43,661 nt of DNA from Streptomyces sp. 8L (GTDB lineage: Bacteria > Actinomycetota > Actinomycetes > Streptomycetales > Streptomycetaceae), in NCBI RefSeq assembly GCF_020176795.1, contig NZ_JAIUKE010000007.1, positions 1-43,661 of the forward strand, given 5' to 3'. The position numbers and the translations under genes were made by a program. Each line of letters begins with the position of its first letter. The first letter of the stretch is position 1. Shown here in pieces: positions 24,065 to 31,967 of this stretch. The notes below the pieces were generated by a model. It worked only from the letters and a program-made list of their open reading frames with translations, searched no databases and was not told the DNA's origin.

Positions 24065-25038
24065 TGAGCGCGGCGGACACACCGCTCCCGCGCCCGCCCT
24101 TCGACCCGGAGCTTCAAGCCGTCCTCGACACCCTGTCCGCGCAGCTTCCGCCCACGATCACCCCTGAGATGATCCAGCCGATGCGGCAGGCCATGGGCCA
24201 GGGGCCCGACGCGCGGGAGACGCTCACGCGGCGCGGCCTCGACGTACGGGACGTCACCATCTCCTCGTACGACGGCGGGGCCGTCGTCCTCAGCGTCGTG
24301 CGGCCGGCCGGCCACTCCGGCGCGGGGCCCGGCTTCTACTACTGCCACGGCGGCGGCATGATGTTCGGCGACGCGCTGGGCGGCGTCGAGGTGCTCGCGG
24401 ACTGGCTCCTGCGCTATGACGCCGTCGGCGTCAGCGTCGGCTACCGCCTCGCGCCGGAGCACCCCGACCCGACCCCGGTCGAGGACTGCTACGCGGGACT
24501 CGTCTGGACGGCCGAGCACGCGGGCGAGCTCGGCATCGCCCCGGACCGGCTCGTCATCGCCGGCAGCAGCGCGGGCGGCGGCCTCGCCGCGGGCACCGCC
24601 CTGCTCGCCCGCGACCGGCGCGGCCCGGCTCTCGCCGGCCAGCTCCTCATGTACCCGATGCTCGACGACCGCGACGACACCGTCTCGACGGCGCAGATCC
24701 ACGGCGTCGGCATGTGGGACCGCGGCAGCAACCGCACCGGCTGGACCGCGCTGCTCGGGACCCGCCGAGGTACCGGCGACGTCTCCGTCTACGCGGCGCC
24801 CGCTCGCGCCGCCGAGCTGTCCGGTCTCCCGCCGACCTTCATCGACTGCGGTTCCGCGGAGGTCTTCCGGGACGAGGACGTCGCCTACGCGACCCGGATC
24901 TGGGCCGCGGGAGGGCAGGCCGAGCTCCACGTATGGCCCGGCGGGTTCCACGCCTTCGACGTCTTCGCGTCGCACACCACTCTCGCGAAGGACATGGTCG
25001 CGGCCCGCGACCGGTGGATCGACCGCCTGTTCTCCTGA
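24064..25038 (+). CDS. Alpha/beta hydrolase, hormone-sensitive-lipase family
   Basis: The 324-residue enzyme carries the HSL-family oxyanion motif HGGG (YYCHGGGMMFGD), YRLAPEHP, and nucleophile motif GSSAGG. Asp and His candidates are in DCGSAEVFRDED and GGFHAFDVF. The family comprises esterases and lipases of the carboxylesterase type IV group. ATG 24064 shares one base with the stop of the previous hydrolase (TGATG), so translation is coupled. A GTG three bases earlier is also possible. A role with the first hydrolase in one catabolic or detoxifying step is likely. Confidence 0.87.
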   Translation: MSAADTPLPRPPFDPELQAVLDTLSAQLPPTITPEMIQPMRQAMGQGPDARETLTRRGLDVRDVTISSYDGGAVVLSVVRPAGHSGAGPGFYYCHGGGMMFGDALGGVEVLADWLLRYDAVGVSVGYRLAPEHPDPTPVEDCYAGLVWTAEHAGELGIAPDRLVIAGSSAGGGLAAGTALLARDRRGPALAGQLLMYPMLDDRDDTVSTAQIHGVGMWDRGSNRTGWTALLGTRRGTGDVSVYAAPARAAELSGLPPTFIDCGSAEVFRDEDVAYATRIWAAGGQAELHVWPGGFHAFDVFASHTTLAKDMVAARDRWIDRLFS

Positions 25039-25040
25039 CA

Positions 25041-25160
25041 CCCGGCGCCGGCGCCGCGGACCATCCGGGCGAGCTGTGCACCCGGCGCCGACGTCGCGGA
25101 CTACCTGAGCGAGCTGTACACGCGGCACTGGCGCCGCGGACTACCCGGGCGAGCCGTGCC
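25041..25160. repeat. Three tandem 40-base repeats between convergent genes
   Basis: Units at 25041-25080, 25081-25120 and 25121-25160 are exactly 40 bases long and differ at several positions. The array starts two bases after the hydrolase stop. Unit 3 covers the stop and last five codons of the siderophore-interacting protein gene. Confidence 0.85.
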
Positions 25161-25962
25161 CGTGGCGCCAATAGCCGGTGAAGGTGATGGCGGACTTGGG
25201 GAGGCGGCGGTCGTTGACGAGGTGGCGGCGGACGCCCGTGGCGAGCGCCGACTCCCCCGCGACCCACGCGTAGTCGGGCGGGGCCGGCAGCTCCGCGCCC
25301 CGCACGGCCTCCAGCGCACGCGCCCCCGGCCGCAGGGCCGGGTCGTCGCGCGGCAGCCAGTGAACGACGGCGCCCTCCGGACGGTGGATGCCGGGCCGGA
25401 TGTCCGCCTCGGTGGGGACTTCGAGGAAGACGTCCGCCCGCAGATCCGGCGAGGCGTGATCGAGGACGGCCAGCACGGCGGGCAGCGCGCTCTCGTCTCC
25501 GACGAGAAGCTGCCGGCGCGCCGTCGGGGCGGGCCGGAAGGTGTAGCCCTCGTCGAAGACGCCCACCGGATCGCCGGGGGCGGCGCTGAGCGCCCATGCG
25601 GTGGCGGGGCTGGGACCGTGCTCTCCTTCGTGCAGGGCGATCTCGACGTCGAGCTCTCCGAGCTGCGGGCGGATGGCCCGCACGGTGTACATGCGCACCC
25701 ACGGCCGGCGGCTGACCGGCTGCATGATCAGCTGCGCCATCCATGCCTCGTTGGCGAAGGTCGGCATCGTCAGCCGCCGCTGTCCCTGGCGCCGGAAGAA
25801 CATCCGGAATGCCTGGTCGGGGCCGCTGGGCCGGAACCTGCCGAGCTCGGCGCCCCCGAGCGTCACCCTGACGAAGCTCGGGCTGAGGCGCTCGGCGCGC
25901 AGGACTTCCAGGGTGACCATGGCCCGCTCGCGCGGCCGGCGGACGCTGGGGAGCAACGACAT
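25141..25962 (-). CDS. Siderophore-interacting protein (ViuB-like ferric reductase)
   Basis: This 273-residue flavoprotein of the SIP family reduces ferric siderophores in the cytoplasm to free iron. The FAD-binding motif is RMYTVR in a family-typical PWVRMYTVRAIRPQ setting. The nucleotide-binding parts include GDESALPAVLAVLDH, VHWLPRD and AGESALATGVRRHLV, and the family C-terminal signature FTGYWRHG is present. ATG 25962 is chosen, not the ATG at 25983, because GGAAGG lies nine bases before it. It starts two bases after the stop of the TetR gene and is co-transcribed with it. No iron box is seen, so control may be by the TetR. Confidence 0.92.
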   Translation of the reverse strand: MSLLPSVRRPRERAMVTLEVLRAERLSPSFVRVTLGGAELGRFRPSGPDQAFRMFFRRQGQRRLTMPTFANEAWMAQLIMQPVSRRPWVRMYTVRAIRPQLGELDVEIALHEGEHGPSPATAWALSAAPGDPVGVFDEGYTFRPAPTARRQLLVGDESALPAVLAVLDHASPDLRADVFLEVPTEADIRPGIHRPEGAVVHWLPRDDPALRPGARALEAVRGAELPAPPDYAWVAGESALATGVRRHLVNDRRLPKSAITFTGYWRHGHGSPG

Positions 25963-25963
25963 G

Positions 25964-26623
25964 TCAGTCGGCCTTCCGGGCATCCGGTGTCCGCGCCGCC
26001 GTGCTCGTATGCCGCTGCCGGAGACCGTCGAGACAGAGGCTCAGGCCGAACTCGAAGCGGTCGTCCGGGTCGGCGAGTACGGCGTCGACGAGCGCGGCGG
26101 TGACCTCGTCGGGGCGGTCGCCGTCCGGCAGCACGGTCCCCGACTTCGCTGACCGCTGCTCCGGGGTCAGCTCCGCCATGCCCTGCTCCTCGATGACGTG
26201 GCCGAGGACGAAGCTGAACACGGCGAACCCGCCCCACGCCGCGTCCCGCACGGCGAGGCCGTGATCGCGCAGGGCCTGGACCCAGGCGCGGCTGACGGCG
26301 ACGGTGTTCTGCTCGGTGACGTAGGAACCGGCGACCACGCGCCCGCCGTCCCGGTGCGCTCGCAGCGTTCGCCTGAGCCCGTGGGCGAACTCGGCCAGCT
26401 TCTCGTCCCAGGTGCCTCCCGGCGAGGGTGAGCCCACGCCCGCGACGATCTGGTCGGCCATGGCCTCAAGCAGCGCCTGCTTGCTGGGGAAGTGCCAATA
26501 GAGGCTGCCGGCCTGGAGGCCCAGGTGGGCGGCCAGCTTGCGAGTCGTCAAGGCCTCCAGGCCCTCGGCGTCGAGCAGCTCCAGGCCGCCGGCGACCACA
26601 TCACCGCGCCGTACTTGAACCAT
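25964..26623 (-). CDS. TetR-family repressor with TetR_C-like domain
   Basis: The 219-residue protein has an N-terminal helix-turn-helix (GLELLDAEGLEALTTRKLAAH, then LGLQAGSLYWHFPSKQALLEAM) very close to tetracycline-repressor-type proteins, and a C-terminal domain of the same class (ending FEFGLSLCLDGLRQR). ATG 26623 is set by a near-perfect AAGGAGG six bases upstream; an earlier in-frame start exists but lacks this. It is divergent from a DHA2 exporter gene and precedes the siderophore-interacting protein gene. It probably represses both units through the repeated sites at 26649-26726. Confidence 0.9.
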   Translation of the reverse strand: MVQVRRGDVVAGGLELLDAEGLEALTTRKLAAHLGLQAGSLYWHFPSKQALLEAMADQIVAGVGSPSPGGTWDEKLAEFAHGLRRTLRAHRDGGRVVAGSYVTEQNTVAVSRAWVQALRDHGLAVRDAAWGGFAVFSFVLGHVIEEQGMAELTPEQRSAKSGTVLPDGDRPDEVTAALVDAVLADPDDRFEFGLSLCLDGLRQRHTSTAARTPDARKAD

Positions 26624-26648
26624 CGTGACCTCCTTCAGCAAAACCCTA

Positions 26649-26726
26649 ACGTTGTTTGACTCTAACACGGCATGACTCTAACATCGCTCAAGTCAAACAT
26701 TGCTCAAGTCGAACATTGTTAGAGTC
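26649..26726. promoter_or_regulatory. Operator array with repeated GACT/AGTC half-sites
   Basis: The 150-base divergent promoter carries TTTGACTCTAACA, ATGACTCTAACA, two tandem 16-base units GCTCAAGTC(A/G)AACATT at 26686-26701 and 26702-26717, and GTTAGAGTC. Together these give five half-sites of the form GACTnnAnC or its complement, in an AT-rich stretch. Binding by the adjacent TetR is expected. Confidence 0.65.
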
Positions 26727-26772
26727 TCGGTCCGCGAGTCATCGGCGGCGAGACGCGAGAGGGATGCGAACG

Positions 26773-28236
26773 ATGCCGGAATCCCAGCTTGAGAGCCCCG
26801 AGGACACGAACACCGACACGGAGCCCGTTCCATGGCGTTGGTGGGTGCTGGGGCTGATCGCCCTGGTGCAGCTGATCCTGGCGCTGGACGCGTCGGTGGT
26901 GAACGTGGCCCTGCCGAAGGTGCAGGAGACGCTGGACATCTCGGACGCCTCGCGGCAATGGGTCGTGACCGCGTACGCGCTCACCTTCGGCGGTCTGCTC
27001 CTGCTCGGCGGCCGGATCGCCGACTTCGCCGGACGCAAACGCGTCCTGCTCACCGGCCTGATCGGGTTCGCCGCCGCCTCCGCACTGGGCGGCCTCGCCA
27101 CGACGGCGTCGGTGCTCTTCGTCGCACGCGGGCTCCAGGGAGCGTTCGCGGCCCTGATGGCGCCGGCGGGCCTGGCGATCCTCTCGGTCACCTTCACCCG
27201 GACGAAGGGACGCGGAACCGCCTTCGCGGTCTACGGCGCGGTCTCCGGCGCGGGCGTGGCGATCGGCCTCATCGTCGGCGGACTGCTGACGCAGTACACG
27301 TCGTGGCGCTGGTGCCTGCTGATCAACGTGCCGGTCGGCGTCATCGCCGCGGTGATCGGCGCCGTCGTGCTCGCCGAGAGCAGAGCCGGAGGAAAGGGCC
27401 GGTACGACGTGCCGGGAGCGCTCACGGTCACCTTCGGCCTCATGAGTCTGATCTTCGGAATCACCAAAGGCCAGGAGAAGGGATGGACGGCTGCTGTGAC
27501 ATCGGAGGCGCTGATCGCGGCCGTGGTGCTCCTCGTCGCCTTCGTCGTGATCGAGGCGCGCAGCGCGCACCCGCTGCTGCCCCCGCGGATCGTGCTGCAC
27601 CGGTCGCGCGGTGGCGCCTACCTGACCAGCCTGCTCTCCGGCGCGGCGCTGTTCAGCATCTTCTTGTTCCTCTCGTACTACATGCAGGGAGTCAGCGGGT
27701 ACAGCCCCGTGCGCACCGGCCTCGCGTTCCTGCCGTCCGCCGTCGGCGTCGGTGTCGGCTCCGGAGTCGCCGGACGCCTGATGAGCCGGCTCGCGCCCCG
27801 CACACTGGCCGTCGCCGGGCTGGTCATCACCGCAGGCGGCATGCTCCTCCTCGCCGGCCTGAACGTCTCCGGCGGATACCTCGCGCACGTCCTTCCGGGC
27901 GAAGCGGTCACCGCCATCGGCTGCGGCCTCGTCTTCGTCATCGCACCGAACACGGCCATGACCCGCATCGACGAGACCGACGCCGGAGCCGCCGGCGCAC
28001 TGGTCAACACTACCCAGCAGATCGGCGGGTCGCTGGGCATAGCCGTCCTCGGCGCCGTCGCCGCGAGCGGAACCAGCGCCTATCTCGCCGCGCATCCCGG
28101 CGGCATCCCCGCCGCCACCGTCCAGGGCTTCCACGACGTCTTCCTCGTCGGAGGCACCGCCCTCGCCGTCGGCGCCGCAGTCGTCGCGGTGCTCATCGGC
28201 CGCGGACCCGCGCGGTTGACGGAACACGACGGGTAG
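26773..28236 (+). CDS. MFS drug exporter, DHA2 (EmrB/QacA) family
   Basis: The 487-residue membrane protein has the 14-span DHA2 pattern. Markers are LALDASVVNVALPKVQETLD in span 1, SRQWVVTAYALTFGGLLLLGGRIADFAGRKRV (motif A region), and the antiporter motif around YGAVSGAGVAIGLIVGGLLTQ followed by SWRWCLLINVPVG. It probably exports drugs or secondary metabolites by proton antiport. ATG 26773 has GAGAGGG nine bases upstream; another ATG lies at 26764. It is divergent from, and probably repressed by, the TetR at 25964. Export of a siderophore is possible but not indicated specifically. Confidence 0.9.
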   Translation: MPESQLESPEDTNTDTEPVPWRWWVLGLIALVQLILALDASVVNVALPKVQETLDISDASRQWVVTAYALTFGGLLLLGGRIADFAGRKRVLLTGLIGFAAASALGGLATTASVLFVARGLQGAFAALMAPAGLAILSVTFTRTKGRGTAFAVYGAVSGAGVAIGLIVGGLLTQYTSWRWCLLINVPVGVIAAVIGAVVLAESRAGGKGRYDVPGALTVTFGLMSLIFGITKGQEKGWTAAVTSEALIAAVVLLVAFVVIEARSAHPLLPPRIVLHRSRGGAYLTSLLSGAALFSIFLFLSYYMQGVSGYSPVRTGLAFLPSAVGVGVGSGVAGRLMSRLAPRTLAVAGLVITAGGMLLLAGLNVSGGYLAHVLPGEAVTAIGCGLVFVIAPNTAMTRIDETDAGAAGALVNTTQQIGGSLGIAVLGAVAASGTSAYLAAHPGGIPAATVQGFHDVFLVGGTALAVGAAVVAVLIGRGPARLTEHDG

Positions 28237-28253
28237 CGAAGGGCCCGGGCCGA

Positions 28254-28316
28254 CCGAGCGGGGCGACCGGCGCGGGGCCGGCGCCGCCCGGCTCGGCACC
28301 GTCCGGACGCGGTGCC
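28254..28316. terminator. Convergent terminator region with nested hairpins
   Basis: CCGAGC (28254-28259) pairs with GCTCGG (28291-28296), and GGCACCG (28295-28301) with CGGTGCC (28310-28316). The hairpins sit between the exporter (+) and the methyltransferase (-) and could serve both. Confidence 0.5.
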
Positions 28317-28325
28317 GCGGCGAGT

Positions 28326-29066
28326 TCAGCCCGGCTTGCGCCATACGGAGATGTGCTTCGCGGAGTCCTGGGTGAACGGCGCCCCGTCCCAGTCCCCGAC
28401 GCGACGCTCCCTCTCCAGCCCGGCGATCCGCGCCATCAGGTCGAGCTCCGCCGGCCAGGCGTACCGGTGCCGGGACTGGTCTCGACGGTAGCGGCCGCCG
28501 TCGCCGTCGCGGGTGAAGTGATGTGAGACGAGCATCTGCTCGACCAGGTCGAAGGTGTCGAAGCCGAGATGCCGCTCGGAGACGTCGAACGGCACCGCGA
28601 CCTGGCCGGGCGGCAGGAACCGCAGGGGCGGCACGGCCAGTTCGACGACGAATCGGCCGCCGGGCTCCAGATGACGTGCGGCGTTGCGGAAGCACTCGAC
28701 CTGCTCGTCCTGTGTGAGCAGGTTCGTGATGGTGTTGTAGACGAGATAGACCAGGGTGAACCCGCCCGGGACGACGGTGGTGGCCATGTCCCCGATGACC
28801 ACCGGGAGTGTGTCCTCGTCCAGCTTGCGGCGCAGCACCGCGGCCATGTGCTCGGACAGTTCGATGCCCACCACCGGCACACCGTGTCTTCGGAGCGGGA
28901 CGCCCACGCGTCCGGTCCCGATGGCGAACTCCAGCGCCCGGCCGCGTCCGGCGAGCTCGGCGAGGAAGGCGACGGTCGGTCCGAGAACGGCGGCCGAGAA
29001 CGTCTCGGCCTCCCCTGCGTCGTAGCGTTCGGCGGTCGCACGGCTCCACAGCTCACTGCTCGTCAT
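28326..29066 (-). CDS. Class I SAM-dependent methyltransferase
   Basis: The 246-residue enzyme has the SAM-binding motif I (RALEFAIGTGRVGVPLRRHG), an acidic residue at the end of the next strand (VVGIELSEHM), and motif IV-like VIGDMATTVVPGGFTLVYLVYNTI. HLEPGGRFVVELAVPP follows, the usual post-motif III segment. The substrate is unknown; such stand-alone methyltransferases act on small molecules. ATG 29066 (MTSSELWSRATAERYD) is the family-typical start. It is monocistronic, converging on the exporter gene. Confidence 0.85.
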   Translation of the reverse strand: MTSSELWSRATAERYDAGEAETFSAAVLGPTVAFLAELAGRGRALEFAIGTGRVGVPLRRHGVPVVGIELSEHMAAVLRRKLDEDTLPVVIGDMATTVVPGGFTLVYLVYNTITNLLTQDEQVECFRNAARHLEPGGRFVVELAVPPLRFLPPGQVAVPFDVSERHLGFDTFDLVEQMLVSHHFTRDGDGGRYRRDQSRHRYAWPAELDLMARIAGLERERRVGDWDGAPFTQDSAKHISVWRKPG

Positions 29067-29594
29067 GGACGGCCACTGTGCCGGGGCCGAGGGGCGCTGT
29101 CGACGCATTTACCGACGCCGCGGTGTGCGTGTCCGTATCCGGTACCTGCTGCACCCGCGGGTGCGCGTACCTCCGGCATTCGCACCCCGCTCACAGCATT
29201 GCGCCGGTGTTGCCGCGTGTTGCGTGCCGTTGCGGTCGTGTTGCGGTTCCCGGTGTCTCTTCCGGCCCCGGCCCGCGGGTCCTAGGGTCGCTCACACCGG
29301 ACCCCGGCGTCCCGCGCGGAAGGCCGCGACCCCGTACGTCCCGTGCACTACGGCCGAGCACGTCGCCGTACCCGATGCCCGATCACGCCTCGGGCCGCGC
29401 CCCGCACACCGCGTCCCGGGGCGCCCGCCGTACGACACGACACTCCCGGCCCCGGAGAGGCGGCGGCCTCCCCGGGGGCGGGTCTCGCCGTCGCGGTCAC
29501 GGTGTGACACTGCCCGCACGTCCGCGAAGTGGTGTGTGCGGGCGGCGCCATGGCCCTGGATCACACCCCGGTGCGAGCGGCCGGGCGGGACTGT
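29067..29594. other. Intergenic gap with GTTGC-rich stretch, no gene recognised
   Basis: About 530 bases hold no credible gene. Around 29200-29250 the motif GTTGC recurs five to six times with spacing of 7 to 15 bases. Its meaning is unknown. Confidence 0.4.
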
Positions 29595-29600
29595 TAGGGT
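29595..29600 (+). promoter_or_regulatory. -10 element TAGGGT for a leaderless leader-peptide transcript
   Basis: TAGGGT ends seven bases before the ATG of the leader peptide. Transcription would start at or next to the A of ATG, giving an mRNA with no 5' untranslated region. No good -35 is visible. Confidence 0.55.
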
Positions 29601-29607
29601 GTCCGCC

Positions 29608-29679
29608 ATGGACCCCGTGCTGCTGACAAGTCGACGTGTGATCGACTACGCGCGCGTCGCCAGCTGCCTCTGTCACTGA
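29608..29679 (+). CDS. 23-residue Cys-containing leader peptide upstream of metQNI
   Basis: The peptide begins MDPVLLTSRRVIDYARV and ends ASCLCH. It fits the short actinobacterial leader peptides found before sulfur-assimilation genes: a hydrophobic start, RR-x-I/V-D, R-V-x-S, and Cys at the end. Cys codons TGC and TGT are two codons apart just before the stop, as expected if ribosome stalling on low Cys-tRNA controls the downstream operon. A hairpin follows after nine bases. It is followed 243 bases later by the binding-protein gene. It is thus both a peptide gene and a regulatory element for cysteine or methionine supply. Confidence 0.75.
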   Translation: MDPVLLTSRRVIDYARVASCLCH

Positions 29680-29687
29680 CACGCGGC

Positions 29688-29702
29688 CGGGCGGACCGCC
29701 CG
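29688..29702 (+). terminator. Candidate attenuator hairpin after leader peptide
   Basis: CGGGC and GCCCG pair around GGACC, and the stem can be extended by neighbouring G/C. It begins nine bases after the leader stop, where a stalled or moving ribosome would affect folding. I could not identify an alternative antiterminator fold with confidence. Confidence 0.4.
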
Positions 29703-29921
29703 CTGCCGTCCTCCGACTCCGCACGGGCCTCTACCGGTAACCCGGGCTGCCACAGCCGTACTTGACCGCACGGCGCACACACCTCCCGTGGCGTCGCCGA
29801 ACGCGGCGGTCGGTCGGTACCACCCCCGGCCCGTATCACCCCAGCCCGTGCCACCTCGAACACCCCTTGTCGCACCCCCGTCCCCTTCGCTGCGCGTACG
29901 CGGCCTTCCGGAGGTATTGTC

Positions 29922-30878
29922 ATGTCCACTTCTTCCATAGCCGACGGGTCGCCGGAAGAGCCCCAGTTGCCACCGCGTCGAGGAGGAAGCCGCCGGCGCG
30001 TGATCTGGCTGGTGGCAGGCGCGGTGATCGTGGTCGCGGCGCTGGTCGTCGGCCTCGTCCTCGGGACCGGCGGCGATGGGGACACGAAAGCCGTCACCAT
30101 CGGTGTCACCGACGGTTCGCAGCCGTACTGGAAGACGTTCTCGGCGCTCGCCAAGAAGAAGCTGGGCGTCACCGTGAAGTTGGTGAACTTCACCGACTAC
30201 AGCCAGCCCAACCCGGCGCTGAAGGAGAAGCGGCTCGACCTCAACGAGTTCCAGCACATCCAGTACCTCGCGAACTACAACGTGAGCGCGCACGACGACC
30301 TCCAGCCCATCGGAGCCACGGCCGTCTACCCGCTCCCGCTGTACTCGCTGAAATACCACAACGCGGCGGCGCTGCCGGCCGGTGCCAAGGTGGCCATCCC
30401 GAACGACGCGATCAACGAGGCGCGGGGGCTGCTCGTCCTCCAGGCGGCGAAACTGATCACCCTCAAGGCAGGCGGCACGGCGTTCTCCAGCACCTCGGAC
30501 ATCGCGACACACAAGGTCGACGTGGTGACACTGGACGCCTCCCAGACCGCGGGAGCGGTGCAGAGCGGCTCGGTTGCCGCGTCGGTCGTCAACAACAACT
30601 ACGCCACGAGCGCGAAGCTGTCGCAGTCGGACGCGATCTTCCAGGACGACCCGTCGAGCGCCATCGCCGCACCGTACGTCAACGTCTTCGTGGCCCGCGC
30701 CGCCGACCAGGACAACCCCACGTACCTGAAGCTGGCCGCCCTCTACCAGGACCCCTCCGTCCAGAAGGGCGTCCAGAAGGCCAACAGCGGTACCGCCGTC
30801 TTCCGCACCGTCGCACCGGCACGCTTGCGTGCGGAGCTCACGACGGTGGAGAAGCAGGCCAGGGCGGCGACGAAGTAG
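29922..30878 (+). CDS. metQ: MetQ-like substrate-binding protein with membrane anchor
   Basis: The 318-residue NlpA/MetQ-family protein is the binding component of a methionine (or related sulfur compound) importer. Family stretches are KAVTIGVTDGSQPYWKTFS, TDYSQPNPALKEKRLDLNEFQH, VYPLPLYSLKYHNAAALPAG and VAIPNDAINEARGLL. The N terminus is odd: a cytoplasmic basic stretch, then a hydrophobic segment of about 20 residues (WLVAGAVIVVAALVVGLVLG) with no lipobox cysteine, so it is probably held by an uncleaved membrane anchor instead of lipid. ATG 29922 has GGAGG nine bases upstream. MetN begins two bases after the stop. Confidence 0.9.
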   Translation: MSTSSIADGSPEEPQLPPRRGGSRRRVIWLVAGAVIVVAALVVGLVLGTGGDGDTKAVTIGVTDGSQPYWKTFSALAKKKLGVTVKLVNFTDYSQPNPALKEKRLDLNEFQHIQYLANYNVSAHDDLQPIGATAVYPLPLYSLKYHNAAALPAGAKVAIPNDAINEARGLLVLQAAKLITLKAGGTAFSSTSDIATHKVDVVTLDASQTAGAVQSGSVAASVVNNNYATSAKLSQSDAIFQDDPSSAIAAPYVNVFVARAADQDNPTYLKLAALYQDPSVQKGVQKANSGTAVFRTVAPARLRAELTTVEKQARAATK

Positions 30879-30880
30879 CC

Positions 30881-31966
30881 GTGGCCGAAGCGAAGAACAT
30901 CACCGGCGGCGAGCCGACCGTCCGTCCTGACGCGGTCCACGTCCGCCTGGAGAACATCCGCAAGACGTTTCCCGGCAAGGGCGGGCGCGGCGAGGAGTTC
31001 GTCGCACTCGACGGCATCAGCGCGGAAGTCCGCAGAGGGGAGGTCTTCGGGATCATCGGGCAGTCCGGAGCGGGCAAGAGCACACTCGTACGGCTCATCA
31101 ACGGCCTGGAGACGCCCACGTCCGGCACGGTGCGCGTGGGCGAGCACGACCTCACCGCGCTGACCGAGCGGGACCGCAGGCAGGTGCGGCGCGACATCGG
31201 AATGGTCTTCCAGCAGTTCAACCTGTTCCGGTCCCGGACGGTCGCGGGCAACGTCGCCTATCCGCTCAAGGTCGCCGGGACCGGACGGGCCGAGCGCGAC
31301 CACAGGGTCGCCGCCCTGCTGGACTTCGTGGGCCTGCTGGACCGCGCCCACGACCATCCCGAGCAGTTGTCCGGAGGGCAGAAACAGCGCGTGGGCATCG
31401 CCCGCGCGCTGGCGACGGAGCCCTCGCTGCTGCTGGTGGACGAGGCGACCAGCGCACTCGACCCCGGGACGACCGCTGAGGTACTGGCCCTGCTGCGACG
31501 CGTCAACCGCACCCTGGGCGTCACCGTCGTAATGATCACGCACGAACTGGACGTCATCCGCGCCGTGGCGGACCGGGTCGCCGTGCTCGACGCGGGGAGG
31601 ATCGTCGAACAGGGCGCGGTCTACGACGTTTTCGCGCACCCGAAGACCGAGGCTGCCGCGCGTCTGGTCGGCGCGGCACTGCGCGAGCGCCCGTCCGCGG
31701 CGACCCTGGAACGGCTGCGCCTGCGGCACACCGGCCGGATCGTCTCCATCAGGGTGCAGGACCGTACGGGCTTCCAGACCGACGTCGCCCGGGTGTTCCT
31801 GGACCACGCGGTCGCCGCCGAGATCATCTTCGGCGGCATCAGCGAACTCCAGGAACGCCCCATCGGCAGCCTCACCTTCGAACTCGTCGGCCCCGACGAC
31901 GCGGTGGACGCGGCACTGGACACACTGCGCGGGGACGGCGTCGACCTGATCGAGGAGGAATCCTGA
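30881..31966 (+). CDS. metN: MetN-like ABC ATPase with NIL domain
   Basis: The 361-residue ATPase powers the methionine-type importer. Walker A GQSGAGKST, Q-loop region GMVFQQFNLFRSRTVAGNVAYPL, signature LSGGQKQRVGIARALA, Walker B LLLVDEATSALDP and switch MITHELDVI are all intact. The C-terminal 75 residues (from GRIVSIRVQDRTGFQTDVAR to the end) form a NIL domain, which in MetN binds methionine and shuts the transporter down when substrate is abundant. It starts at GTG 30881, two bases after metQ, and its stop is one base before metI. Confidence 0.92.
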   Translation: MAEAKNITGGEPTVRPDAVHVRLENIRKTFPGKGGRGEEFVALDGISAEVRRGEVFGIIGQSGAGKSTLVRLINGLETPTSGTVRVGEHDLTALTERDRRQVRRDIGMVFQQFNLFRSRTVAGNVAYPLKVAGTGRAERDHRVAALLDFVGLLDRAHDHPEQLSGGQKQRVGIARALATEPSLLLVDEATSALDPGTTAEVLALLRRVNRTLGVTVVMITHELDVIRAVADRVAVLDAGRIVEQGAVYDVFAHPKTEAAARLVGAALRERPSAATLERLRLRHTGRIVSIRVQDRTGFQTDVARVFLDHAVAAEIIFGGISELQERPIGSLTFELVGPDDAVDAALDTLRGDGVDLIEEES

Positions 31967-31967
31967 C

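Noticed and set aside
25041-25160. CRISPR array
   Set aside because: The 40-base units are contiguous tandem repeats with no spacers and no cas genes nearby.
29680-29921. SAM riboswitch before metQNI
   Set aside because: I could not find the conserved S-box core; the Cys leader peptide and hairpin explain the region better.
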